Of a DNA stretch of 64,000 bases, positions 25,692-34,844 are shown one piece after another (positions within the stretch are counted from its first letter, which is position 1; each line of letters opens with the position of its first letter). Under the pieces are notes generated by a model, which saw nothing but the letters and a program-made list of their open reading frames with translations, had not been told where the DNA came from and did not search any database. The translations under genes and the position numbers were made by a program. Source of the stretch: Firmicutes bacterium UBA5559 (lineage in GTDB: Bacteria; Bacillota; Clostridia; Peptostreptococcales; Anaerovoracaceae); contig DIMT01000023.1 of NCBI GenBank assembly GCA_002425705.1, forward strand, positions 1 through 64,000. The letters run 5' to 3'.

Positions 25692-25745
25692 AGCAGTTCT
25701 GCCAGTGGGCGGAACTGCTAAAAAACGCCAACTGGCAGAACTGCT
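25692..25745 (+). promoter_or_regulatory. Long hairpin between hisH and hisA
   Basis: The 15-bp perfect stem AGCAGTTCTGCCAGT/ACTGGCAGAACTGCT extends inward past one mismatch by GGCG/CGCC, with a 14-nt loop. The loop begins with another copy of GAACTGCT. No T-run follows, so simple termination is unlikely; RNA processing, stabilisation or partial attenuation are alternatives. Confidence 0.75.
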
Positions 25746-25765
25746 TGAATAATTGGAGGGTTATT

Positions 25766-26479
25766 ATGGAAATATTTCCGGCTATTGATCTGAGGGAGGG
25801 GCAGGTTGTCCGCCTTTTCCAGGGAGATTATGATAAAATGACGGTATACAGCAAGGACCCGGTGGAGGTGGCCGTGGGTTTCCGTAAGGCGGGAGCAAGA
25901 AATCTTCATGTGGTGGATCTGGACGGGGCCAAAGACGGCCGGTTGTCCAATTTTGATACCATCCGGCGAATCGTAGAAGAAGCGGGCCTCTCGGTTCAGG
26001 TGGGAGGAGGAATCCGGGACGAGGACCGGATCCGCCGGTATCTGGACTTGGGAGTCAGCCGGGTGATCCTGGGGACGATTGCCACCAAGGATTTTAACTT
26101 TGTCTGTCGGATGGCTTCTCAGTACGGAGACCAGATTGCAGTAGGAGTGGATGTTCGGGATGGCTATGTGGCCGTCAGCGGGTGGAAAGAGATCACCCAT
26201 CTGGAGGGTATGGATTTCTGCAGAAGGCTTCGGGACTCCGGTGTGGCTACCGTTATCTATACGGATATATCCAAAGACGGCAAGATGCAGGGCACCAATC
26301 TGGAAGCCTATGAAGAACTGTCGGACATCAAAGGCCTGAATATTATTGCCTCCGGGGGCATCAGCGCCCTGTCGGAGATTCGGAAACTGAAAGAAATGGG
26401 AATCTTCGGGGCCATCCTGGGGAAGTCCCTTTATGAAGGGCTCTTCCGGCTGGAGGATGCCCTGAAGGAATCAGAATAG
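25766..26479 (+). CDS. hisA: ProFAR isomerase
   Basis: The 237-residue TIM barrel starts MEIFPAIDLREGQVVRLFQG and has the duplicated half-barrel pattern (VGGGIRDEDRIRRYLDLG, IIASGGISALSEI). It isomerises the aminoaldose ProFAR to PRFAR. GGAGGG lies at 25755-25760, just after the long hairpin; the upstream extension was rejected because it lies in the hairpin. Confidence 0.95.
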   Translation: MEIFPAIDLREGQVVRLFQGDYDKMTVYSKDPVEVAVGFRKAGARNLHVVDLDGAKDGRLSNFDTIRRIVEEAGLSVQVGGGIRDEDRIRRYLDLGVSRVILGTIATKDFNFVCRMASQYGDQIAVGVDVRDGYVAVSGWKEITHLEGMDFCRRLRDSGVATVIYTDISKDGKMQGTNLEAYEELSDIKGLNIIASGGISALSEIRKLKEMGIFGAILGKSLYEGLFRLEDALKESE

Positions 26480-26513
26480 AGCAAAGCCGGCCCTCACAAG
26501 AGAAGGAGAAATC

Positions 26514-27269
26514 ATGATTACAAAGAGAATCATCCCTTGCCTGGACGTTCGGGATGGACGGGTGGTAAAGGGTGTTAATTTTGAAGGAGTCCAGGATGTG
26601 GCGGATCCGGTGGCTATGGCCCGGTTCTATAACGATGCCGGGGCCGATGAGCTGGTTTTTTATGATATCACCGCCAGCCACGAAGGAAGAGCCCTTTTCA
26701 CGGAAGTCCTGAAGGAAGTAGCTTCTCAGATCTTCATCCCCCTCACCGTTGGGGGAGGGATTAATTCGGTGGAGGATTTCGACCGGGTCCTGAAATGCGG
26801 TGCCGATAAGGTCAGCGTCAACAGCGGAGCCATCCGGAATCCGGATTTGATCCGGGAAGCGGCCATGCTGTACGGGGATCAATGCGTGGTCCTCAGTATG
26901 GACGTGAAGCGGGTAGGGGGAGAATTCCGGATTTTTGCAAAAGGAGGCCGGGAAGATACGGGCATTGAGGCCCTATCCTGGGCTGAAAAATGCGTGGCTT
27001 TAGGGGCCGGAGAATTGGTGGTGAACAGCATTGATACCGACGGAGTCAAGGGGGGCTTTGACCTGGAAATGCTGGAAGCGGTGGCAAAGAGAGTGGATGT
27101 GCCCATCATTGCTTCCGGTGGAGCCGGCAAAATCGAGGATTTCATCCATCTCTTTGAAAACCCGGCTATTGATGCCGGGCTGGCAGCCAGCATCTTTCAT
27201 TTTCGGGAAGTGGAAATCCGTCAGCTAAAAGAGGAACTGAGAAGAAACGGGATCGAAGTCCGACTGTGA
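26514..27269 (+). CDS. hisF: Imidazole glycerol phosphate synthase, cyclase subunit
   Basis: The 251-residue barrel begins MITKRIIPCLDVRDGRVVKG with the catalytic Asp in CLDV, and has PLTVGGGINSVEDF and the second aspartate in SIDTDGVKGGFD. With HisH it makes imidazole glycerol phosphate and AICAR. Confidence 0.96.
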   Translation: MITKRIIPCLDVRDGRVVKGVNFEGVQDVADPVAMARFYNDAGADELVFYDITASHEGRALFTEVLKEVASQIFIPLTVGGGINSVEDFDRVLKCGADKVSVNSGAIRNPDLIREAAMLYGDQCVVLSMDVKRVGGEFRIFAKGGREDTGIEALSWAEKCVALGAGELVVNSIDTDGVKGGFDLEMLEAVAKRVDVPIIASGGAGKIEDFIHLFENPAIDAGLAASIFHFREVEIRQLKEELRRNGIEVRL

Positions 27270-27295
27270 CCGGCCCGAGTATAAGGAGAATGCCA

Positions 27296-27946
27296 ATGGA
27301 ATGGAATATAGACAGCATCCGGTTCGACGAAAAAGGCCTGATTCCGGCCATCGTTCAGGATTATTACAGCAAACAGGTGCTGACCCTGGCCTACATGAAC
27401 CGGGAAAGCCTGGAAATCACCATGAGGGAAGGGAAAACTTGTTTTTACAGCCGAAGCCGGGGAGAACTCTGGCGAAAAGGAGAAACCAGCGGAAACTTTC
27501 AGCAGGTAGTCAGCATTATTGCGGACTGCGACCGGGATGCTCTGGTCATCGAGGTGATCAAGGATGGCCCTGCCTGCCATACGGGGGAAGAAAGCTGCTT
27601 CTTCCAGCCGGTTTATCAATCGGAGGAAGTAGGAGCTTTCAGCTACGAGGACCTTTATCGGATGCTGGAGGACCGGAAAAAGAATCCCAGGGAAGGAAGT
27701 TACACCACCTATCTCTTTGAAAAGGGAAAGGACAAAATCCTGAAAAAGATCGGGGAGGAATCCACGGAGGTCATCATCGGTGCGGCCAAGAATGACCGGT
27801 CCGAAACCCTTTATGAAATAGCGGATCTGGCCTACCATGTAATGGTGCTGATGGTGGAGGAAGGCATTCCCATGAAGGAGCTGGCCAGAGAACTGGCGGG
27901 CCGTCATGTAGTAGACAGGAAAGTCAAGCAGGAAAGGATGAAGTGA
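27296..27946 (+). CDS. hisI: Bifunctional PRA-CH/PRA-PH
   Basis: The 216-residue fusion has an N-terminal HisI domain (DCDRDALVIEV, then GPACHTGEESCFF with the zinc cysteines) and a C-terminal HisE domain (EKGKDKILKKIGEESTEVI). It carries out steps two and three of the pathway. ATG 27296 follows AAGGAGA. Confidence 0.95.
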   Translation: MEWNIDSIRFDEKGLIPAIVQDYYSKQVLTLAYMNRESLEITMREGKTCFYSRSRGELWRKGETSGNFQQVVSIIADCDRDALVIEVIKDGPACHTGEESCFFQPVYQSEEVGAFSYEDLYRMLEDRKKNPREGSYTTYLFEKGKDKILKKIGEESTEVIIGAAKNDRSETLYEIADLAYHVMVLMVEEGIPMKELARELAGRHVVDRKVKQERMK

Positions 27947-29217
27947 TGGGTTTGGAATATTTGAAGACCGCAAAAGAGCGAAAAGAAGGGGACCGGCAAG
28001 CCTTGACCGCTCAGGTGGCGGATGTGATCGATAAAGTAAGGCAGGAGGGGGATGATGCCCTGCGGAAATACAACCGGACCTTTGATCAGTGCCAGCGAGA
28101 AAATCTTCGGGTCACCCGGGAAGAGATCGACCGGGCTTACGGGGAGGTAGACCCGGAGCTGATCGATTTAATGAAAAAAGCAAAGGGCAATATTGAAGCC
28201 TTCGCCCGGGCACAGCGGGAATCCATCCGGGAAATCAAGAAGTTTGAAGTTTCCCCCGGGATATTCCTGGGCCATCGGATCATTCCCATCGAATCGGCTT
28301 GCTGCTATGTGCCGGGAGGAAGCTATCCTCTGTATTCCACGGCCCTGATGCTGTCCGTGCCGGCCCGGGTGGCGGGGGTGAAACGAATTGCAGCCTGCTC
28401 CCCTCCGGTGAAGGGGACCGGCAGCATTCATCCCCTGACTCTGGTGGCCATGGATATCGGCGGTGTGGATGAAATTTATGTTACCGGCGGAGCCCAAGCC
28501 ATCGCAGCTTTTTCCTATGGCACTGATACAATCCAGCCAGTGGACATCATCGTAGGACCAGGTAATCAGTATGTGACAGAAGCCAAACGGCAATGCTACG
28601 GCCAGGTGGGCATCGATTTTGTTGCCGGACCCAGCGAGGTGCTGATCATTGCCGACGACAGCGGGGACCCGGAAGTCCTGGCTGCCGACATTTTAGGGCA
28701 GTCTGAACACGACCTGCTGGCGAAAGGACTGCTGCTGACCACCAGCCGGCGAGTGGGCGAAGAAACCATACGGGAAGTGGAAAGGCAGCTATTGGACCTG
28801 GATACCGCCAGAATCGCCGGAAAAAGCTGGGCGGATTACGGAGAGGTGGTGCTGTGCGACTCCCTGGAGGAAGCCGCAGAACTGTGCAATCAATATGCGC
28901 CGGAGCACTTGGAACTGGCGGTGGGAGAGCCAGAAGCCCTGATCGAGAGACTGACCAACTATGGCTCCCTCTTTATCGGAGAGAACACGGCAGAGGTCTT
29001 TGGGGATTATGCTTCCGGTACCAACCACACCCTGCCTACCCTGAGGGCCGCCCGTTACACCGGTGGGGTCTATGTGGGAACCTTTCTTAAGACCTGTACC
29101 CACCAGAGCATGACGGGAGAAGCCAGTCGGTCCATTGCCCCCATGGTGGCCAGGATGGCCGAAGGAGAAGGGCTTACGGCCCACGGGAAGGCAGCTTTGG
29201 CTCGAATTAAGGAGTAG
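27946..29217 (+). CDS. hisD: Histidinol dehydrogenase
   Basis: The 423-residue enzyme oxidises histidinol to histidine in two NAD-linked steps. Signature segments include GSYPLYSTALM, FVAGPSEVLIIAD, QSEHDLLAKG and YAPEHLEL with the zinc/catalytic histidines. The ATG overlaps the hisI stop by one base (TGATG); a GTG three bases earlier is possible. Confidence 0.96.
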   Translation: MGLEYLKTAKERKEGDRQALTAQVADVIDKVRQEGDDALRKYNRTFDQCQRENLRVTREEIDRAYGEVDPELIDLMKKAKGNIEAFARAQRESIREIKKFEVSPGIFLGHRIIPIESACCYVPGGSYPLYSTALMLSVPARVAGVKRIAACSPPVKGTGSIHPLTLVAMDIGGVDEIYVTGGAQAIAAFSYGTDTIQPVDIIVGPGNQYVTEAKRQCYGQVGIDFVAGPSEVLIIADDSGDPEVLAADILGQSEHDLLAKGLLLTTSRRVGEETIREVERQLLDLDTARIAGKSWADYGEVVLCDSLEEAAELCNQYAPEHLELAVGEPEALIERLTNYGSLFIGENTAEVFGDYASGTNHTLPTLRAARYTGGVYVGTFLKTCTHQSMTGEASRSIAPMVARMAEGEGLTAHGKAALARIKE

Positions 29218-29257
29218 GGCCTTGGAAACCTTGGTCGAAGCAGAAGGAGGAATCGAC

Positions 29258-29941
29258 ATGACGAATCAGAAGAAACCCATCCAGGCTGTTGTTTTTGATG
29301 CTTACGGCACCCTGTTCGACGTTCACAGCGTTATGGAAGCCTGTGAAGAATTTTATCCTGGTGATGAGAAGATGATCAGTCAAATCTGGCGGCAGAAGCA
29401 GCTGGAATATTCCTGGCTTCTTTCCCTCATGGAGCGGTATGAACCCTTTGAGTCCATCACCCGACGGGGATTGATTTTTGCTTTAAGAAGCCGAAACCTG
29501 CCCTTTGACGAACCGGTTCTGAAACGGCTTATGGGAGAATACCGGAGGCTGGGGGTGTTCCCGGAAGCCTTTGCTGCCCTGGAAAGAATGAAGGACCGCA
29601 AGCTGGCCATCTTATCCAACGGGAATCCGGAAATGCTGGAGCCCCTTCTGGAATATACGGGAATCGAGAAGAAAATACCGCTTTTGCTCAGCGTTGAAGA
29701 GAAAAAAATATTCAAACCACATCCAACCGTTTATGAGATGGCGCCGGATTTTCTCGGTATTCCAAAAGAAGAAATCCTCTTCGTTTCCGCCAATTCCTGG
29801 GATGTAGCCGGAGCCCGTTCCTACGGTCTGCGGGTGGCATGGATCAATCGGGCCCGTAACCAGCAGGAAGAGCTGGACCTTCTTCCGGAAATAGAAATTC
29901 AGGACCTGGAAGAACTGGCGGACTACGTTGCCAATAACTGA
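29258..29941 (+). CDS. HAD-superfamily hydrolase, haloacid-dehalogenase type II-like
   Basis: The 227-residue protein has the HAD motifs: VVFDAYGTLFD with the nucleophile Asp, LSNGNPEML, the Lys in FKPHPTVYEM, and SANSWDVAGARSYGL, close to the type II haloacid dehalogenase signature. It follows hisD by 40 bp with its own AAGGAGG and ends before a terminator, so it is probably the last gene of the his operon. No other histidinol-phosphate phosphatase is present, so that role is possible but not shown. Confidence 0.82.
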   Translation: MTNQKKPIQAVVFDAYGTLFDVHSVMEACEEFYPGDEKMISQIWRQKQLEYSWLLSLMERYEPFESITRRGLIFALRSRNLPFDEPVLKRLMGEYRRLGVFPEAFAALERMKDRKLAILSNGNPEMLEPLLEYTGIEKKIPLLLSVEEKKIFKPHPTVYEMAPDFLGIPKEEILFVSANSWDVAGARSYGLRVAWINRARNQQEELDLLPEIEIQDLEELADYVANN

Positions 29942-29969
29942 ATAGACGAATATGAATCCAATTTGGGTT

Positions 29970-30002
29970 GCTTCCCTTCCTCCTGGAGGGGAGGCATTTT
30001 TT
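29970..30002 (+). terminator. Rho-independent terminator of the his operon
   Basis: An 11-bp stem with two G-T pairs (GCTTCCCTTCC/GGAGGGGAGGC), loop TCCT, followed by ATTTTTT. Confidence 0.9.
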
Positions 30003-30116
30003 ATGCCGCCATTGTGTTAATTCGTTAACAAATTGAACTGGAAAATGAAAGCGGTTCCAATTGGATTAATAGTAGAATTTAGTTAATATGTATGAGTTAT
30101 AATACTGATTTGGCCA

Positions 30117-30145
30117 TTGACACCGGCATTCATATGGATTACTAT
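30117..30145 (+). promoter_or_regulatory. Sigma-A promoter of the acyl-CoA dehydrogenase operon
   Basis: TTGACA, 17 bp, TACTAT, about 50 bp upstream of the first ATG. Confidence 0.8.
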
Positions 30146-30197
30146 AGGGATAATATATTTAAATTGATAAATAATTAACAAAAGCAGGAGGGAACCT

Positions 30198-31334
30198 ATG
30201 AACTTTGACTTTTCGGACGCTCAGAAAATGATTCGACAGACAGCCCAGGAATTCACCGAACGATATGTAGCACCCCTGGCGGCAGAACTGGACCTGACGG
30301 GAGAATTTCCCAGGGAAACTTTCGCTCGGATGGCAGCCCATGGATTTACCGGTATCGGAATTCCGGAAGAATATGGCGGTTCCGGAGGCAGCGACATTGA
30401 AAAGGTGATCGTGGTCTCGGAACTGGCAAAGAAATGCGGCGCCACTGCAGCAACACTCTCCATCCACATGATCTTTCCTGCTGTAATCCTGAAGTTCGGT
30501 ACGGAAGAACAAAAGAAGAAATATCTGCCGGCTATGGCCGACGGAGGAAAGATAAGTGCCTTTGCCCTGACAGAGCCCAATGCGGGATCCGATGCGGCAG
30601 CGGTGAAGACCACGGCCTTGAAGGACGGGGATCATTACATCCTGAACGGAACCAAATGTTTCATCACCGGCGGGGGACAGGCGGACCATGTGGTGGTTTT
30701 TGCCCTGACGGATCCCTCGAAAGGGCTGAAAGGTCTTTCTGCGCTGGTTGTGGACAAGGGCATGCCGGGCTTTTCCATCGGGAAAATTGAAGATAAGATG
30801 GGAATCCGGGCATCGGAAACGGTGGAACTGATCTTTGACAATTGCCGGGTTCCGGCAGAAAACCTGGTTGGGAAGGAAGGCGCCGGATTCAAGATTGCCA
30901 TGACCGCCCTGGACGGAGCCCGGATCGGGGTCGCAGCCCAAGCCCTCGGAATAGCGGAGGGAGCCTTGGAAGAAACGGTGAAGTACATGAAGGAACGGGT
31001 TCAGTTCGGTAAGCCGCTAACAGCCCTTCAGGGCCTGAACTGGTATGTGGCAGAAATGGCTACGAAGATTGAGTGTGCCCGCTGGATGACTTATCGGGCA
31101 GCCACGCTGAAAATCAAGGGAGAACCCTATACGAAAGAGGCGGCCATGGCCAAATACAATGCTTCGGAAACAGCCCTCTTTGTCACCAATCTGGCCCTCC
31201 AGATTCACGGAGGCTACGGGTACATGAAGGATTATCCCCTGGAGCGGATGATGAGGGATGCTAAAATCACTCAGATCTATGAGGGAACATCGGAAATCCA
31301 TAAAGTGGTTATCGCAAGAGAAGTGCTCAAATAG
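30198..31334 (+). CDS. Acyl-CoA dehydrogenase, short-chain/butyryl-CoA type
   Basis: The 378-residue flavoprotein has the family signatures ALTEPNAGSDAAA and QIHGGYGYMKDYPLERMMRDAKITQIYEGT. The catalytic Glu is expected in QIYEGTSEIH near the end. It begins an operon with etfB and etfA, as for butyryl-CoA dehydrogenases of butyrate-forming Clostridia. It could reduce the crotonyl-CoA made by Kal. Chain-length preference cannot be fixed here. Confidence 0.9.
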   Translation: MNFDFSDAQKMIRQTAQEFTERYVAPLAAELDLTGEFPRETFARMAAHGFTGIGIPEEYGGSGGSDIEKVIVVSELAKKCGATAATLSIHMIFPAVILKFGTEEQKKKYLPAMADGGKISAFALTEPNAGSDAAAVKTTALKDGDHYILNGTKCFITGGGQADHVVVFALTDPSKGLKGLSALVVDKGMPGFSIGKIEDKMGIRASETVELIFDNCRVPAENLVGKEGAGFKIAMTALDGARIGVAAQALGIAEGALEETVKYMKERVQFGKPLTALQGLNWYVAEMATKIECARWMTYRAATLKIKGEPYTKEAAMAKYNASETALFVTNLALQIHGGYGYMKDYPLERMMRDAKITQIYEGTSEIHKVVIAREVLK

Positions 31335-31343
31335 GGGGTCGTC

Positions 31344-32132
31344 ATGAATAGTATCGTTTGCATCAAACAAGTGCCCAATACCAATGAAGTAAGAATCAAT
31401 CAGGAAACCGGGACTCTGATCCGGGACGGAGTGCCCAGCATCATCAATCCCGATGACAGGAATGCTATAGAAGGAGCCTTGAAAATTAAGGAAGAGCTGG
31501 GAGGAACGGTGACGGTGATCACCATGGGTCCGGAGCAGGCCAAGGCAGCCCTGAGAGAAGCGATGGCCATGGGAGCTGACCGAGCTATCCTTTTGTCAGA
31601 CAGGGCCTTTGCCGGGTCCGATACCTGGGCGACGGCTACCATTCTGGCTGCGGCCTTGGATAAAATCGGGGAAACGGATTTGATTTTCTGCGGACGTCAG
31701 GCCATCGACGGGGATACGGCTCAGGTCGGTCCGGAGCTGGCCGAATTTCTCGATATTCCTCAGGTTACTTATGCCAAAGAAGTGGTTGTTGAAAAGGATA
31801 AGGTGCGAGTGACCCGATACGGAGAATCCGGAGACTACATCATGGAGGCTCCCATGCCGGTGATGCTCACCGCCATCCGGGAACTGAACGAGCCAAGGCT
31901 GCCCCATGTGAGGAGCATCATCGAAGCCTGGGAGAAAAAGGATATTGAGGTTTGGACCATGGAGGACCTGACCATTGATCCCACTCAGATCGGGCTGAAG
32001 GGATCCCCGACCAATGTATTCCGGTCCTTTGTGCCGGTTCGGGAAAAACAAAGTGAAATCATCCAGGGGAATACTCCCCGGGAAAAGGCGGCACTGCTGC
32101 TGGATAGACTGTCATCGCAGAAACTGGTATAG
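31344..32132 (+). CDS. etfB: Electron transfer flavoprotein beta subunit
   Basis: The 262-residue protein has the EtfB start IVCIKQVPNTNEVRINQETG and the FCGRQAIDGDTAQVGPELAE segment. It pairs with EtfA to carry electrons to or from the adjacent dehydrogenase; in clostridial Bcd complexes it holds the bifurcating FAD. It starts 9 bp after the dehydrogenase stop. Confidence 0.93.
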   Translation: MNSIVCIKQVPNTNEVRINQETGTLIRDGVPSIINPDDRNAIEGALKIKEELGGTVTVITMGPEQAKAALREAMAMGADRAILLSDRAFAGSDTWATATILAAALDKIGETDLIFCGRQAIDGDTAQVGPELAEFLDIPQVTYAKEVVVEKDKVRVTRYGESGDYIMEAPMPVMLTAIRELNEPRLPHVRSIIEAWEKKDIEVWTMEDLTIDPTQIGLKGSPTNVFRSFVPVREKQSEIIQGNTPREKAALLLDRLSSQKLV

Positions 32133-32147
32133 AAAGGGGGATGAAAC

Positions 32148-33194
32148 ATGAAACGAGCAAAAGTAAATCAGGGCGAGGACCTGCAGGAATACAAGGACGT
32201 TTATGTAATAGGAGAATGCCTGGATGGGAGGCTCCATCCGGTGACCCTGGAATTGATGGGTGAAGGCCGGAAACTGGCCAATCAGCTGAAACGGCATCTG
32301 GGGGTCATTCTCCTGGGGGATGGTATGGATGAGGCCCTGGAGCACCTGCAGGACTATGATGCGGATGTGATCTACCATCTGAAGCATCCTCTGCTGAAGG
32401 ATTTTTCCACCGAAGGGTATGTTAAAGTGCTGAACGATTTTATCCGGGGCAACAAGCCGGAAATCCTGCTCATCGGAGCCACGTCCTACGGGAGGGACAT
32501 TGCCCCCCGTCTGGCAGGAAGGCTGGGAACCGGCCTGACCGCTGACTGCACCAAACTGGAAATCGATCCGGCGGACGGGAAACTGCTGCAGACCCGGCCG
32601 GCCTTCGGTGGCAATCTGATGGCCACCATCATTTGTCCGAAGAATCGGCCACAGATGTCCACGGTACGTCCCGGGGTCATGGAGCGGGCTCACAAGCTTG
32701 CAGAAGGAAAAGCCCATTTGGTGACTGTAATCCCTGAATTGGAGCCTAAAGACATCCGGGTTGCCTTGGTAGAGAAAAAACCGCCGGCAAAAAAACAGGT
32801 CAACCTGATCGATGCCCGGGTAGTAGTGTCCGGAGGCAGAGGCCTCAAAACACCGGAAGGTTTCCGTCTTATTGAAGAACTGGCTGATGTGCTGGGGGGA
32901 GAAGTCGGCTCATCCAGAGCCTGTGTGGACGCCGGTTGGATCAGTCATGCCCATCAGGTAGGGCAGACAGGCACGACGGTGCGGCCGGAAATCTACATTG
33001 CCTGCGGAATTTCGGGAGCCATCCAGCATCTGGCCGGCATGAGCGAAGCGGATTACATCGTAGCCATTAACAAAGACCCGGAGGCCCCTATTTTCAATGT
33101 TTGCGATTATGGCATCGTCGGGGATCTGTACGAAATTCTCCCGGCCATGATCGAGGATTACCGAAAGAGAAAGGAGGAGGCGAATCATGCATGA
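32148..33194 (+). CDS. etfA: Electron transfer flavoprotein alpha subunit
   Basis: The 348-residue protein ends in the FAD-binding domain with VVSGGRGLKTPEGFRLIEEL, GSSRACVDAGW and QVGQTGTTVRPEIYIACGIS. No extra ferredoxin domain is fused. It partners EtfB and overlaps the next gene by eight bases. Confidence 0.94.
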   Translation: MKRAKVNQGEDLQEYKDVYVIGECLDGRLHPVTLELMGEGRKLANQLKRHLGVILLGDGMDEALEHLQDYDADVIYHLKHPLLKDFSTEGYVKVLNDFIRGNKPEILLIGATSYGRDIAPRLAGRLGTGLTADCTKLEIDPADGKLLQTRPAFGGNLMATIICPKNRPQMSTVRPGVMERAHKLAEGKAHLVTVIPELEPKDIRVALVEKKPPAKKQVNLIDARVVVSGGRGLKTPEGFRLIEELADVLGGEVGSSRACVDAGWISHAHQVGQTGTTVRPEIYIACGISGAIQHLAGMSEADYIVAINKDPEAPIFNVCDYGIVGDLYEILPAMIEDYRKRKEEANHA

Positions 33195-33636
33195 GTTGCT
33201 GGACGACAACAGCCTGAACATGAGCGGATACAGCATCGATGAGATTTTCATCGGGATGAAGCGGAGCGTTAGTAAAACCATTACGGAAGCGGATCTTCAA
33301 GCCTTTGCCGGCATAACCGGGGACCTGAATCCGGTCCATATGAACGCCGAATATGCCAAGGGAACCCGTTTCGGGGAGCGGATCGCCCATGGGATGCTGA
33401 CGGCTTCCTTTTTCTCCACCATCGTAGGGATGTGCATACCGGGAGCCGATGCCATTTATCTCAGCCAGAACCTGGAGTTTCTGCTTCCCGTTAAGATTGG
33501 GGACACGATAACCGCCACCGGCGAAGTCATCAGCCGGGTGCCGGAAAAAAGAATTGCGACGCTGATGATGACAGCCACCAACCAGCAGGGGCAGGTAGTG
33601 GTCAAAGGAGAGGGAAAAGTGATGGCGACCAAATAG
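33187..33636 (+). CDS. MaoC-like (R)-specific enoyl-CoA hydratase
   Basis: The 149-residue single hot-dog protein has the hydratase motif AGITGDLNPVHMNAEYA with the Asp-His pair, and GERIAHGMLTASFFS. PhaJ-type enzymes hydrate crotonyl-CoA to (R)-3-hydroxybutyryl-CoA. AAAGGAGGAGG at the end of etfA supports the 33187 start. Confidence 0.87.
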   Translation: MHELLDDNSLNMSGYSIDEIFIGMKRSVSKTITEADLQAFAGITGDLNPVHMNAEYAKGTRFGERIAHGMLTASFFSTIVGMCIPGADAIYLSQNLEFLLPVKIGDTITATGEVISRVPEKRIATLMMTATNQQGQVVVKGEGKVMATK

Positions 33637-33660
33637 GTCGGAAAGAAAGGGAGGAAGGAC

Positions 33661-34830
33661 ATGGCTAACATGTTTTTAATGCCGGGAATGGTTTTTATTG
33701 GGGAAGATGCCTTGGAATCCTCCAGGGAGGAATTGAAAAAGCTGGGGAGAAAAGCGCTGATCGTGACGGATCGGATGATGGGGGAACTGGACAACGTCCG
33801 CCGTCTGACGGATTTGCTGGACCGAATCGGAATCCGGTATGGAATCTACGATGGAATCAATACGGAACCAACGGATTCTATGGTGGAGGAAGGTCTGCGG
33901 ATATACCGGGAAGAGGGCTGCGATTTTCTGATCGGCCTAGGTGGAGGCAGTCCCCTGGATGCCATGAAAGCCATCGGGGTGCTGGTCACCAACCCGGGCG
34001 ATATCATGGACTTTTGCGGGAAACCGGTGATACAGGAACTGCCGCCAACTGTCTGCATTCCAACGACGGCGGGTACCGGATCGGAAACCACCAAATCCTC
34101 GGTCATCACCAATCAGAAAACCAGCGTGAAGATGCTGGTCAGCGATCCAAAATTAATGGCTACCATGGCTATCGTGGATCCCCTTTTTACGATTACCGTT
34201 CCAAAGGATGTGACGGTGGCCACCGGAATCGATGCCCTGACCCATGCCATTGAAGCATACACCTCAAAAAAAGCTTGTCAGTTGTCGGACACCCAGAGCA
34301 TTTCGTCGGTGCGAAGGATCTTTGCCAATATTCGAACCGCCTGCATCAACGGATCCGACAAAAAAGCCCGGAGCCAGATGGCTATTGCTTCTTTTGAAGC
34401 GGGAATCGCTTTCAACAACTCTTCGGTGACCCTGGTCCACGGCATGAGCCGGCCCATCGGAGCTATGTTCCACGTACCCCACGGAGCTTCCAACGCCATG
34501 CTGCTGGTCCGGTCCCTGGATTTCATTCGGCCGGAAGCGGCGGCAAGACTCCACGATCTGGCAGTGGCCATCGGAGCAGCGAAGCCCGGGGATGGCATAC
34601 AGGAAGGGGCGGCTGCCTTTGTGGAGGAAACTCGGCGTCTCCTTTCATCCATCGGTGTCAAGGGGATTCATGAGTTCAACATCGACCAGGATGCGTTCTA
34701 CCGGGCTATGGATAAGATGGCCGAGGATGCCCTGGCCAGCGGAAGCCCCGGAAACAGCAGAAGAGAAGTTCGGAAAGAAGATATCATCGACATCTATAAA
34801 GGCCTGTGGCAGGATGCTCTGGCCAGTTAA
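33661..34830 (+). CDS. Iron-containing alcohol dehydrogenase
   Basis: The 389-residue group III alcohol dehydrogenase has the nucleotide loop GLGGGSPLDAMKAIG and metal-ligand regions ATGIDALTHAIEAY and LVHGMSRPIGAMFHVPHGAS. It probably interconverts an aldehyde or ketone and an alcohol with NAD(P)H. In this operon it may act on a short-chain hydroxy acid or aldehyde. Confidence 0.9.
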   Translation: MANMFLMPGMVFIGEDALESSREELKKLGRKALIVTDRMMGELDNVRRLTDLLDRIGIRYGIYDGINTEPTDSMVEEGLRIYREEGCDFLIGLGGGSPLDAMKAIGVLVTNPGDIMDFCGKPVIQELPPTVCIPTTAGTGSETTKSSVITNQKTSVKMLVSDPKLMATMAIVDPLFTITVPKDVTVATGIDALTHAIEAYTSKKACQLSDTQSISSVRRIFANIRTACINGSDKKARSQMAIASFEAGIAFNNSSVTLVHGMSRPIGAMFHVPHGASNAMLLVRSLDFIRPEAAARLHDLAVAIGAAKPGDGIQEGAAAFVEETRRLLSSIGVKGIHEFNIDQDAFYRAMDKMAEDALASGSPGNSRREVRKEDIIDIYKGLWQDALAS

Positions 34831-34844
34831 AAAGGAAGGTGCCA

